From Bacteroidota bacterium (GTDB taxonomy: Bacteria > Bacteroidota > Bacteroidia > Bacteroidales > F082), in the NCBI GenBank assembly GCA_003648625.1, contig QMPO01000004.1:1-32016 (forward strand): a stretch of 32,016 bases of DNA. The letters are read 5' to 3'. The notes below the pieces were generated by a model, which saw nothing but the letters and a program-made list of their open reading frames with translations, made no database searches and was not told the origin of the DNA. Shown piece after piece: positions 9,379 through 18,521 of this stretch. The first letter of the stretch is position 1. Each line of letters begins with the position of its first letter. The position numbers and the translations under genes are program-made.

Positions 9379-11685
9379 ATGAAAAATGCCCGCTTATTTA
9401 TTATGTTCTTGTTGTTGTTTTACATGGGAACGGCCAATGCACAAAATAACGATATTGGTGATACCATTCATGCTATCCATTATAACATTCATCTTAACCA
9501 TATTAATACTGCTGAAAATACGATTGCTGCCTATACGGAAATTAAACTGGTACCGTTGATAGAAGACCTGGCTTATATTCCGCTAGAGTTAAAAGATCTG
9601 ACTGTCGATTCTGTTTTTATTGATGGTACGGAATGGAATTTTACCTATACAGACGATGTTATCCGATTACCGCTGACCACAAAAGCAGACACCTTGCTTG
9701 TAGGTGTATATTACCATGGACAGCCGTTTCATGAAGACTGGGGAGGCTTCCATTTCAGCGGCGATTATGCCTTTAACCTGGGAGTTGGTTTTGTATCGAT
9801 ACCCCATAACCTTGGAAAAACATGGTTTCCCTGCGTGGATAATTTTACCGACAGGTCATCATACGATGTATTCATCACCGTTGAAAACGGAAAAACAGGC
9901 GTTGGCGGCGGGTTGCTGGTGGAGACTACTGATAACGGCAACGGCACAACTACCTGGCACTGGAAAATATCCCACCCAATCCCCACCTACCTCGAATCGG
10001 CAGCTGTAGGCGATTATGTGCTTTACGAAGATGTGTACGAAGGGATGGAAAAGGATATTCCCATCAATATATATACACGCCCTTCCGAATCGGCTAAAGT
10101 TGCCGGGTCGTTTGTGCATCTGCACGAGATAATGCACTTTTTTGAAGAACATTTCGGGCCTTATCCTTTTGAACGGATTGGTTACGTATCAACGGCTATT
10201 GGTGCAATGGAGCATGCTACTAATATTGCTTATCCGCACTTCGCCATCAACGGAAACACTTCTTATGAATCGTTATACACACACGAATTGTCGCACATGT
10301 GGTTTGGGGATGAGGTTACCTGCTCGACAGCCGAAGATATGTGGCTGAACGAAGGCTGGGCTACGTTTTGCGAATTGTATTACCGTACAGGCCTATACTC
10401 CGAAGAGTTGTTCCGGACCATGATGCGCGATATGCATAATGATGTTTTGAAAAAAGCTCATATTATTGACGGAGGTTTCTGGCCGCTGAACGGTATTCCG
10501 CAAGATGTAACCTACGGGAAAACAGCCTATGATAAGGGAGGAACTGTTGCCAATACCCTCAGAGCATATTTGGGCGATACACTTTTCTTTGACGCCATGA
10601 CTGCCTATCTGGATCAGTTTGCGTATCAGTCGGTTTCATCCTATGACATGCGGGACTTTTTGACATCTTATACGGGTATTGATATGGGAGGATTTTTCGA
10701 TAATTGGGTGTTTACACCGGGGTCACCGCATTTCGGTATTGATTCCGTTTTGGTAACAGAAGGTGATGCCAGCTTTATGGTGGATCTTTTTCTCAAACAA
10801 AAACGTTTTGGTTATGATTTTTTAGGGGATGACAATATTGTGGAAATAGCTTTTGTAAAAGATAATTTTGATTTTGTCACCGATACTGTTCATTTTTCGG
10901 GAGCTACGGGTCACTCGGTAAAATTTATTGACTTTGAACCCCGGGCTGTTTTGCTTGACCCGCTGGAGACAACAAATGATGCTACTATAGATAGTTACCG
11001 ATTTTTTAACCAGCCGCAGGACTATGCTTATCCTGAGGTTATTTTTAAGATCATGATCGATGAGTTGAGTGATACGGCTTTGATACAGGTGACAAATAAT
11101 TTTGCAGCACCTGATACTTTAAAAACACCGGTTGAAGGTCTGCGCATTTCACCAAACCGTTTCTGGAAAATTGACGGGATCCTGCCTGAAGAATTCCATG
11201 CACAGGGAAGATTTTATTATGATGCAGTTACTGTATGGGATAATGAGCTGATCATCGATGAAAACGACTCGCTGGTGATCTTATATCGCGACCATCCGCG
11301 CAACGACTGGCACTATGTACCCCAAACCAGGATTGGTAACTGGAATATGGGTTATGTATATGTGGAAGACCTGCAACTGGGCGAATACACGCCGGCTGTT
11401 TACGACAAGACCATTGTAGGCGTACCTGAAAATACTGATGCAAAAAAGGTAAAGTTCTATCCCAATCCGGCAAAAAAAAAACTAACCATTGAGTTTGCCG
11501 AAAGAGGGCATTACACCATTCGTTTTTATAATGAAAAAGGCTGGTTGTTAAAAGAATTGACAGTAAACGGACGGCATGCAGTCTGGCGGTGGGAGCCCTA
11601 TGAGGTGGCACCGGGTATTCTGGTTGCTGAAGTAATTAACAACGGAAAGTCAATAGCTACTGAAAAGATATTGATCTTAAAATAA
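9379..11685 (+). CDS. M1-family (gluzincin) aminopeptidase with C-terminal T9SS type-A sorting domain
   Basis: GAMEHATNIAYPHF, YTHELSHMWFGDEVTCSTAEDMWLNEGWATF (HExxH-18-E); C-term VKFYPNPAKKKLTIEF...YTIRFYNEKGWLLKELTVNG...GILVAEVINNGKSIATEKILILK. Confidence 0.93.
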   Translation: MKNARLFIMFLLLFYMGTANAQNNDIGDTIHAIHYNIHLNHINTAENTIAAYTEIKLVPLIEDLAYIPLELKDLTVDSVFIDGTEWNFTYTDDVIRLPLTTKADTLLVGVYYHGQPFHEDWGGFHFSGDYAFNLGVGFVSIPHNLGKTWFPCVDNFTDRSSYDVFITVENGKTGVGGGLLVETTDNGNGTTTWHWKISHPIPTYLESAAVGDYVLYEDVYEGMEKDIPINIYTRPSESAKVAGSFVHLHEIMHFFEEHFGPYPFERIGYVSTAIGAMEHATNIAYPHFAINGNTSYESLYTHELSHMWFGDEVTCSTAEDMWLNEGWATFCELYYRTGLYSEELFRTMMRDMHNDVLKKAHIIDGGFWPLNGIPQDVTYGKTAYDKGGTVANTLRAYLGDTLFFDAMTAYLDQFAYQSVSSYDMRDFLTSYTGIDMGGFFDNWVFTPGSPHFGIDSVLVTEGDASFMVDLFLKQKRFGYDFLGDDNIVEIAFVKDNFDFVTDTVHFSGATGHSVKFIDFEPRAVLLDPLETTNDATIDSYRFFNQPQDYAYPEVIFKIMIDELSDTALIQVTNNFAAPDTLKTPVEGLRISPNRFWKIDGILPEEFHAQGRFYYDAVTVWDNELIIDENDSLVILYRDHPRNDWHYVPQTRIGNWNMGYVYVEDLQLGEYTPAVYDKTIVGVPENTDAKKVKFYPNPAKKKLTIEFAERGHYTIRFYNEKGWLLKELTVNGRHAVWRWEPYEVAPGILVAEVINNGKSIATEKILILK

Positions 11686-11691
11686 ACTTTT

Positions 11692-12369
11692 GTGAAAATA
11701 CCAGACTATATCCGCCCGCTGTACGTCGAATTGGAGAAGCATGCCAACTCCGAAAATGCCGTTCAGATGCAAAAGTACATGAAGTCCCGTTTTGAATTCT
11801 TCGGAATCAAATCACCGCTCAGGCGAGAACTTTACAGGAAGCATATCAATCAATTTGGTTTGATCCCCGTTGAAAATAGAGAAGAGATTATACATTGGTG
11901 CTGGGAAGCACCACAACGTGAGTGGCAATATTTCGCTATGGAATTTCTGAGTAAAGAAGCTAAAAAAGTGAATAAAGAAATAATCGGACTCTATGAATTT
12001 ATGATTGTCACAAAATCGTGGTGGGATTCGATAGATTATATTTCAGCAAATCTTGCAGGGCCTTATATGCAAAAATTTCCTGAACAAATTCCCGGCCTTA
12101 CAACAAAATGGATGGGTTCGGGTAATATGTGGTTGCAGCGTACCTGCCTGTTGTTCCAGTTAAGATACAAAGACAGAACCAATACTGAGTTACTCTCATC
12201 CTTCATCCGGCAACTGGCATCCTCCAATGAGTTTTTTATCCGGAAAGCCATTGGCTGGGCTTTGCGCGAGTACTCCAAAACCAACCCCGAATTTGTAATC
12301 CGCTTTGTCAGAGAAAACAAACTGTCAGGTTTAAGCGAGCGCGAAGCGTTGAAATGGCTAAGAAATTAG
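11692..12369 (+). CDS. AlkD-like DNA alkylation repair / HEAT-like repeat protein (GTG start)
   Basis: MQKYMKSRFEFFGIKSPLRRELYRKH, WDSIDYISANLAG, FIRKAIGWALREYSKTNPEFVIRFV. Confidence 0.88.
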   Translation: MKIPDYIRPLYVELEKHANSENAVQMQKYMKSRFEFFGIKSPLRRELYRKHINQFGLIPVENREEIIHWCWEAPQREWQYFAMEFLSKEAKKVNKEIIGLYEFMIVTKSWWDSIDYISANLAGPYMQKFPEQIPGLTTKWMGSGNMWLQRTCLLFQLRYKDRTNTELLSSFIRQLASSNEFFIRKAIGWALREYSKTNPEFVIRFVRENKLSGLSEREALKWLRN

Positions 12370-12498
12370 GAAAAAATGATATAAAGCCAAAAATATCCCT
12401 CCGTTTAGTTCTCGTGCTATTGATATTTTTTCACAAAGTGAATATCCAATATTTTTTAACATTTACCTAAGCTGTAATTCCATAAATTTGCCGCCTTG

Positions 12499-13734
12499 AT
12501 GAAGCACATTATAACAAGCAAACAGATAGAATATTTAATACTACTCCTGTTACTGCCTGCCGCTTTCTGGCTGACGGGTTGTTCGGGTTGTACGGATAAT
12601 AATGATTCCGGAGAGTTGGAAAATATTCCCGATGTCAACGTGGAAATTTTCAGAGATGCCGACAGTACGGTAATTGCTGAAAAAGCTAAAGAAATTGACA
12701 GAAAATTCCAGCGGCTTGTGAAACTCACCGGTTTTAATGGTACAGTATTATATGCAGAAAAGGGGAGAATCGTTCTGAAAAAAGCGTACGGATATAAAAA
12801 TGTACGCCGGAAGAGAGACTCGCTGTCAACGTCTGATGCTTTTCAGCTGGCTTCAGTTTCTAAGATGTTTACAGCGATGGCCATTATGGTGCTGAAAAAC
12901 GATGGCAAGCTGGATTACGACGACAGCCTCAGGATGTATCTGCCCGAATTTCCGTACAACGGAGTTACTATCCGTATGCTGCTAACCCACCGCTCGGGCC
13001 TGCCTCGCTATATGAGTATTGCCCAGGACCACTGGGAGAATAAAAAAATACCGCTGACGAATGACGATGTTATAGATTTGTTCGTGGCCTACCATCCTGA
13101 CAGGTATTTTAAACCCAACACAGGCTTCCATTATTGCAATACAAATTATGCGTTGCTGGCTAATATTGTCGAAAAAGTATCGGGAATGTATTTTGAAGAT
13201 TTTATGACTGAACGAATATTCAAACCTCTGGGTATGGACAGTTCATTTGTTTACAACATGCGGGGTGATACGGCCGTATCGCTGTATGTTGAAGAAGGAA
13301 CTCCCGGTTATTACCACCGCGGCTGGCGCTGGCGTGAGATGACTAACGATTACCTGAATGGCGTGATGGGGGACAAAAACGTTTATACTTCGGTGGATGA
13401 CCTGTATAAATACGACCAGGCGCTGGATCATTTTACCTTATTGCCCGACAGTGTTTTGCGTGAAGCGTTCAAACCGGGAAACCCAAAATACTGGCGCCGC
13501 AGGAACAACTACGGTTTCGGCTGGCGCATCAAAGATGGTATGGACAGCACAGTGTATCATTTTGGCTGGTGGAAAGGGTTCCGTACTTTTTATATACGTG
13601 ACATGAAACACCATAAAACGCTTATTGTACTTACCAATAAAGACAAAGGGCCGGGCTCCGATAATTTTTGGAATATCATACGATCTGATACCCTGCCACT
13701 GGGCCTGTATACAGCTTTTCCTGTAAAGAATTGA
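12499..13734 (+). CDS. serine hydrolase of the beta-lactamase class C/PBP family, predicted lipoprotein
   Basis: Lipobox-like LTGC; SVSK (SxxK), HYCNTNYAL (YxN), HFGWWKG (HxG-like) motifs. Confidence 0.9.
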   Translation: MKHIITSKQIEYLILLLLLPAAFWLTGCSGCTDNNDSGELENIPDVNVEIFRDADSTVIAEKAKEIDRKFQRLVKLTGFNGTVLYAEKGRIVLKKAYGYKNVRRKRDSLSTSDAFQLASVSKMFTAMAIMVLKNDGKLDYDDSLRMYLPEFPYNGVTIRMLLTHRSGLPRYMSIAQDHWENKKIPLTNDDVIDLFVAYHPDRYFKPNTGFHYCNTNYALLANIVEKVSGMYFEDFMTERIFKPLGMDSSFVYNMRGDTAVSLYVEEGTPGYYHRGWRWREMTNDYLNGVMGDKNVYTSVDDLYKYDQALDHFTLLPDSVLREAFKPGNPKYWRRRNNYGFGWRIKDGMDSTVYHFGWWKGFRTFYIRDMKHHKTLIVLTNKDKGPGSDNFWNIIRSDTLPLGLYTAFPVKN

Positions 13735-13738
13735 CCTG

Positions 13739-14431
13739 TTAAGGGGTTACAAGCTTAAAGCCCACGCCGTGCACATTTATTAGCTCAACTGACGGGTCGT
13801 CTTTAATGTATTTACGCAGTTTGGTAATATATACATCCATCGAACGGGCGTTGAAATAGCTGTCATCGTACCAGATCTTATTTAAAGCAACAGAACGATC
13901 GAGTACGTTGTGTTTATTCTCGCATAAAAGTTTGAGCAGCTCTGCCTCTTTCGAGGTAAGTTTCTGCTGCTTCTTACCCAACAGGAGCATCTGACGGTTA
14001 TAATCAAATGTATATTTTCCAAATGTATATCTCCGGTCTTCAGGCTTGTCTTTGTTCTCTTCGGCTCTGCGCATGATGGCCCTGATGCGCATCAGCAACT
14101 CTTCCATGCTGAATGGCTTGGTAAGGTAGTCGTCGGCACCAATTTCAAATCCGTGGATCTTATCCTCCTGCATCGATTTGGCAGTTAAAAACAGAAAAGG
14201 AATTTTTTTATCCAGTTTTCTGATCTCTTTGGCAAGGGTAAACCCATCCATAACGGGCATCATGATATCCAGAATGCAAAAATCGAATTCGTTTCGTTTA
14301 AAACTTTCAAGGGCTTCTTTACCATCTACGGCCAGCGTTACATGGAAACTTTTCACTTCAAGATAAGTTTTCAGAACGTTTCCCAGATTTTTATCGTCTT
14401 CTGCCAACAGTATGCTAATTTTTTTCTTCAT
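13739..14431 (-). CDS. OmpR-family response regulator
   Basis: ILLAEDDKNLGNVLKTYLE, DFCILDIMMPVMDGFTLA, PFLFLTAKS, GADDYLTKPF; C-terminal winged helix LTSKEAELLKLL...VYITKLRKYIKDDPSVELINVHGVGFKL. Confidence 0.95.
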   Translation of the reverse strand: MKKKISILLAEDDKNLGNVLKTYLEVKSFHVTLAVDGKEALESFKRNEFDFCILDIMMPVMDGFTLAKEIRKLDKKIPFLFLTAKSMQEDKIHGFEIGADDYLTKPFSMEELLMRIRAIMRRAEENKDKPEDRRYTFGKYTFDYNRQMLLLGKKQQKLTSKEAELLKLLCENKHNVLDRSVALNKIWYDDSYFNARSMDVYITKLRKYIKDDPSVELINVHGVGFKLVTP

Positions 14432-14434
14432 AAG

Positions 14435-15865
14435 TCATTGTTTTAAAGGTAGCCGAATGGTAAAAGTAGATCCTTTGCCCAATTCGGAATCAACATGAAC
14501 ATTTCCTTTGTGTAAATCAATAATAGATTTTACATAACTGAGCCCCAGTCCGAATCCTTTGAAATCGTGGATATCGCCACTCGGTACGCGGTATAATTTT
14601 TCAAATATTTTTTTCTGATTTTCTTTACTGATACCAACACCATTATCCTGAACACGAATGAGTAAGGTATTGTCCCGGTTAATAGTATTGATGATAATAT
14701 GGGGTGCATTGATAGTATACTTCAGTGCATTGTCGATCAAATTAATAAATGCATTTGTCAAATGAACAACATCAGCTTTTATAATGGATTTTTCCGCTTT
14801 TAACTGCATTTCAATAATACCCCCTTTTTTCGTCGCGATCATTTCTTTACTCCCGACAGCATTTGAGATCAAATCGTGTATGTCAACAACTGTTCTCTTC
14901 AGCTTTAACTGTCCTTTATCAATAATGGCTGTCTGTAAAATTTGTTCCGCCATAGATTTTAGACGGTTATTTTCTTCATTGATTACACCAATATAACTAT
15001 TGTATATCTCCGATGACTTTTTAAGGTCTTCATCCTTCAGGGCCTCGCAGGCAAGGGCTATGGTTGATATGGGTGTTTTAAATTCATGCGTCATGTTGTT
15101 GATAAAGTCATTTTTCATGACCGAAAGTTTCTTTTGCCTGTTTATGATATAAATACTGAAAGAAAAGGAAAGAATAATGACAATAAAAAGAAAAACAGAA
15201 ATGATCAGCAGTTTCCAGAGTTGCCTGACAATAAAACTTTTTTCGTTGGGGAAAAACAACAATAACTTGTTAGACGGAGCAAAAAGAGAAGTTATAGGTG
15301 CCAGGTCATATACGTAGCTCTCTTTTAATAACTGCTCGGGATAAGCACCTGTACGCTGGACGAGCATTGAATTGGTAGCAGGACTGTAAATGCCAAATTC
15401 GTGTTTTGTGGTGATGTTGTGTTTCTTCAGTTGTTTGGTAATAATTGAGTCGATCAGGTCTTTATGGGCTACGAAAAAACTTCCCGTTTCGTTAGCAGCC
15501 GGATGTAATGACAATTGCCAGTTCGCCCGGTTGATCATTTTATTGGTTTTTTTGAGAATGTAGTCGATCTCGGATATAGAATTTATGCTTCCGGCTCCTC
15601 TGGCAAGCAGTAGGTTCAGTGAGTCGTATATTTCATAAATACCCTGGCTTCTTTGAAAAAGTTTCCTTTGTTTTTTGAGTCTGTCTTCTAGTCGTGCTTT
15701 GTCGAGCTCATATATAGCACTGGTCATAGCCTGGTCAAGATCCCTGAGAAAAACTGCCTGTTTTACTTTTACAGCATCCCTGATCCAGTACACCTGAATG
15801 ATCATCAGGCCAATGGTGGCCATAGTAACCAAAGTGATAATTAAAAATGTTGACCATTTATTCAC
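14435..15865 (-). CDS. sensor histidine kinase, partner of adjacent response regulator
   Basis: Two TM segments, FINNMTHEFKTPISTIALACEAL (H-box), NLIDNALKYT (N-box), VQDNGVGISKENQKKIFEKLYR, GFGLGLSYVKSIIDLHKG. Confidence 0.95.
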   Translation of the reverse strand: MNKWSTFLIITLVTMATIGLMIIQVYWIRDAVKVKQAVFLRDLDQAMTSAIYELDKARLEDRLKKQRKLFQRSQGIYEIYDSLNLLLARGAGSINSISEIDYILKKTNKMINRANWQLSLHPAANETGSFFVAHKDLIDSIITKQLKKHNITTKHEFGIYSPATNSMLVQRTGAYPEQLLKESYVYDLAPITSLFAPSNKLLLFFPNEKSFIVRQLWKLLIISVFLFIVIILSFSFSIYIINRQKKLSVMKNDFINNMTHEFKTPISTIALACEALKDEDLKKSSEIYNSYIGVINEENNRLKSMAEQILQTAIIDKGQLKLKRTVVDIHDLISNAVGSKEMIATKKGGIIEMQLKAEKSIIKADVVHLTNAFINLIDNALKYTINAPHIIINTINRDNTLLIRVQDNGVGISKENQKKIFEKLYRVPSGDIHDFKGFGLGLSYVKSIIDLHKGNVHVDSELGKGSTFTIRLPLKQ

Positions 15866-15961
15866 ACAACAAATTTAAGGCTTCAAATAATTGATATACA
15901 GCTTTTAACATTTATTAACACTTGTTAATCTTACTTAACATTTATGGAAAGTTGAATGATA

Positions 15962-15969
15962 TACTTTTG
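15962..15969 (+). promoter_or_regulatory. Bacteroidetes-type -7 box TACTTTTG (matches TAnnTTTG)
   Basis: Exact match to TAnnTTTG, with a weak -33-like TTTA 17 nt upstream; lies immediately upstream of the predicted sRNA stem. Confidence 0.5.
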
Positions 15970-15972
15970 TTT

Positions 15973-16098
15973 CAGAATTTGAATGATAAACTATTTGTCA
16001 TCATAGAGGTTTGCTCCCCGCAAACCGGACAAATTCTGCTTTATTTCATAATTGTTGGTTTTTGGTTAAAACGGCCCTGAAAAAGGGCCGTTTTTTTA
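15973..16098 (+). ncRNA. candidate small structured RNA / dnaG leader, three-way-junction fold plus terminator
   Basis: P1 CAGAATTTG(15973-15981)/CAAATTCTG(16030-16038), 9 bp perfect; P2 ATGATAAA-CTA-TTTGTCAT (15983-16001, 8 bp with one T-G pair); P3 GGTTTGC-TCCCC-GCAAACC (16008-16026, 7 bp perfect); terminator downstream. Confidence 0.6.
16068..16098 (+). terminator. intrinsic terminator
   Basis: AAAACGGCCCT-GAAAA-AGGGCCGTTTT (11-bp stem 16068-16078/16084-16094) running into a T-run to 16097. Confidence 0.85.
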
Positions 16099-16155
16099 TT
16101 ATCAGGTCTGATTCCCCTGCCATATTTGTGTTAATTTAGCACTACGATAGTACAC

Positions 16156-18093
16156 ATGATTAAACCAGAAACCATACAACGTATAATTGAAACGGCACAC
16201 ATCGAAGAAGTGATCGGTGATTTCGTTACATTAAAAAAACGGGGGGCAAATTATTTGGGACTGTGTCCGTTCCATAACGAGAAAACTCCTTCTTTTTCGG
16301 TTTCGCCTTCCAAAGGAATTTTCAAATGTTTTGGTTGTGGCAAAGCCGGTAATGTTGTGGGCTTTATCATGGAACACGAGCATTATTCGTATCCTGAAGC
16401 ATTGAAATTTCTGGCTAACAAATATCAGATCGAAGTAGAGGAAGAAGAGTTGACGCCAGAAATGCAACAGGAGCTGGATGAACGTGAAAGTTTGTTTGCC
16501 GTGAACAGTTTTGTGTCAAAATACTTCCAGCAGAACCTGAACAATACTGAAGAAGGAAAATCGGTTGCCTTAACTTACCTGAAGGAAAGAGAACTGAGAG
16601 AGGCAACCATAGAAAAGTTTGAACTGGGATATGCGTTGGATAAGTGGCAGGACTATTCGGATCATGCCACGGAGCAAGGTTTTAAAAAAGAGATCCTGGT
16701 TAAAGTGGGGCTGAGTATCGATAAAGATAATCGCCTTATTGACCGGTTCCGGGGCAGGATTGTATTTCCGATCCATAATTTAACTGGAAAAGTGATTGGC
16801 TTTGGTGGCAGGATTCTGTCATCAGAAAAATCAACGGCTAAATACATCAACTCACCCGAGTCGGATATTTACAACAAAAGCAAAGTCCTTTACGGAATTT
16901 ATTTTGCACGCACGGAAATCGTCAAACAAAATAACTGTTACCTGGTGGAAGGTTATACAGATGTGATCTCGTTGCACCAGGCCGGTATTGAGAACGTAGT
17001 TGCCTCTTCCGGAACATCGCTCACCGAAGATCAGATCAGACTGATCAAACGCTTTACACCCAACATCACCATTTTATATGATGGCGATACAGCCGGAATC
17101 AAGGCTTCTTTCCGTGGTATCGACCTGATACTGGAGCAGGGGATGAATGTAAAAATTGTTTTGTTTCCCGATGGTGAAGACCCTGATTCGTTCGTGCGAA
17201 AGCACAGAACCAGCGAGACGGAGGAATTTATAACGAAACAAGCAAAAGATTTCATTACCTTTAAAACCAACCTGTTGTTAGATGAAACAGTTGGCGACCC
17301 TTCAAAAAAAGCCGACCTGATCAAGGAAATCGTGCAAACTATTTCACAAATTCCAAACGGGATCAATCGTTCGGTATACATCAAGGAATGCAGCCTGATC
17401 ATGGACGTTACTGAACAGACCTTAATGAATGAGTTAAATAAACGGCTCAGGCAGCGGTTCAGAAAACAAACGGGTAGGGTGGATGTTCAGGATATCCGGC
17501 CGGAAGAAGTTGAAAAAAAGCAAACACTCGAGCAACAGCTTGAAGTTGATCCGCTGGATCTGACAGCAAACGAAAAGTTCCTGCTGGAGGTTGTGTTGAA
17601 GTATGGAAACAACAGTATTACGTATGAAGAAGACGGGGTAAAAAGAGAAATAACACTTACAGATTACATCCTTGAGGATATTCAAAAAGACCAGATTGAA
17701 TTTACCGAACCGCTGGTCAGGGAAATCTTTATGGAGATTCGTGAATTCAGGGATTCCGGAAAGGAAGTCAATGATAAATACTTTTTAAGCCATCCGAAAC
17801 AAAAGATATCCAATTTTGCCATCGGACTTGTTGCTTCACCTTATCAGCTAAGCGGTGGTTGGGAGGAAAACAAGATTTATGTTAAGACTTTTTTGAACAA
17901 CCAGGCGGATTCTGTTACAAGGGTATTGCTGTTGATTAAATTGAAGTTATTGCGCAGGGAAGGAAAATCTGTGATGGAGAAAATGCGTGTGGTAAATTCT
18001 GATGAAGATTTATTGTTACTGCAAAGAAAGTACATGGTCATAAGTAAAATGATCACGGATATTGCTGACCTGTTGGGAACGGTTGTCTCCTAA
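16156..18093 (+). CDS. dnaG: DNA primase DnaG
   Basis: Zn finger CPFHNEKTPSFSVSPSKGIFKCFGCGKAGNVVGF; RIVFPIHNLTGKVIGFGGR; TOPRIM VEGYTDVISLHQAG ... YDGDTAG. Confidence 0.97.
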   Translation: MIKPETIQRIIETAHIEEVIGDFVTLKKRGANYLGLCPFHNEKTPSFSVSPSKGIFKCFGCGKAGNVVGFIMEHEHYSYPEALKFLANKYQIEVEEEELTPEMQQELDERESLFAVNSFVSKYFQQNLNNTEEGKSVALTYLKERELREATIEKFELGYALDKWQDYSDHATEQGFKKEILVKVGLSIDKDNRLIDRFRGRIVFPIHNLTGKVIGFGGRILSSEKSTAKYINSPESDIYNKSKVLYGIYFARTEIVKQNNCYLVEGYTDVISLHQAGIENVVASSGTSLTEDQIRLIKRFTPNITILYDGDTAGIKASFRGIDLILEQGMNVKIVLFPDGEDPDSFVRKHRTSETEEFITKQAKDFITFKTNLLLDETVGDPSKKADLIKEIVQTISQIPNGINRSVYIKECSLIMDVTEQTLMNELNKRLRQRFRKQTGRVDVQDIRPEEVEKKQTLEQQLEVDPLDLTANEKFLLEVVLKYGNNSITYEEDGVKREITLTDYILEDIQKDQIEFTEPLVREIFMEIREFRDSGKEVNDKYFLSHPKQKISNFAIGLVASPYQLSGGWEENKIYVKTFLNNQADSVTRVLLLIKLKLLRREGKSVMEKMRVVNSDEDLLLLQRKYMVISKMITDIADLLGTVVS

Positions 18094-18134
18094 AAAACAA
18101 CCGCGCAACCATTCGTGAGAATCATTGCGCGGTT
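18092..18134 (-). terminator. intrinsic terminator of the minus-strand RNA
   Basis: Minus strand AACCGCGCAA-TGATTCTCACGAATGG-TTGCGCGGTT-G-TTTTTT: 10-bp perfect stem, inner ATTC/GAAT stem, U-tract on the minus strand only. Confidence 0.85.
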
Positions 18135-18517
18135 CACTCATTTCTCGGCCGTAGCGTTGAAACTCGTGGCAGGCTGCGTTATTGCGGCTGCTTACTTGGT
18201 TCCGCCCCGTGAGGCTTCCCCTTTCGTCAGGTTCCTGCTTCTGCCTCCTCTTGCGATTTGGCTTTGGCGTGAACCCCGTTTTAATGTTTCCTCAATCCAG
18301 TTTCTCTTGCGAGCTCCTTTTTTGAGGTTTGAGGTGCTTCCGCTTGCGCTTCGGCGTCTCTTTGCCCCGGTTGCTCTTTCGAACTTCCGTCCGGTCAGTT
18401 CCGGATTTAACTTGCGTCGCTTCCTTCCCTTTCCAAGTGGTCAGATCCGATTTCCTCTTGCGAGTTCCTCTTCACTTTCCGGGCAACATTAAAACCTGCC
18501 CTTTATCTTCACCTGCT
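18092..18517 (-). ncRNA. candidate ~425-nt GNRA-rich structured non-coding RNA of unknown family
   Basis: Promoter box, terminator, long-range helices and at least five GNRA-capped hairpins, all on the minus strand (details in findings). No convincing protein on either strand. Confidence 0.65.
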
Positions 18518-18521
18518 ACAG

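Noticed and set aside
18115-18492. ORFs of 125 aa (and 103 aa at 18329-18640) on the plus strand, 'MRIIARFTHFSAVALKLVAGC...'
   Set aside because: They lie in the C/T-rich block whose complement is the candidate structured RNA. Composition is L/F/R/P/S-biased with no recognisable motif. The block is better explained by the minus-strand RNA.
18092-18517. RNase P RNA, tmRNA or SRP RNA identity for the minus-strand RNA
   Set aside because: The core strings I know (GAGGAAAGTCCGGRC, a GGGGC...CCA tmRNA frame, GGTCAGGNCCGGAAGGNAGCAGCC) are absent. Only weak partial resemblances were seen.
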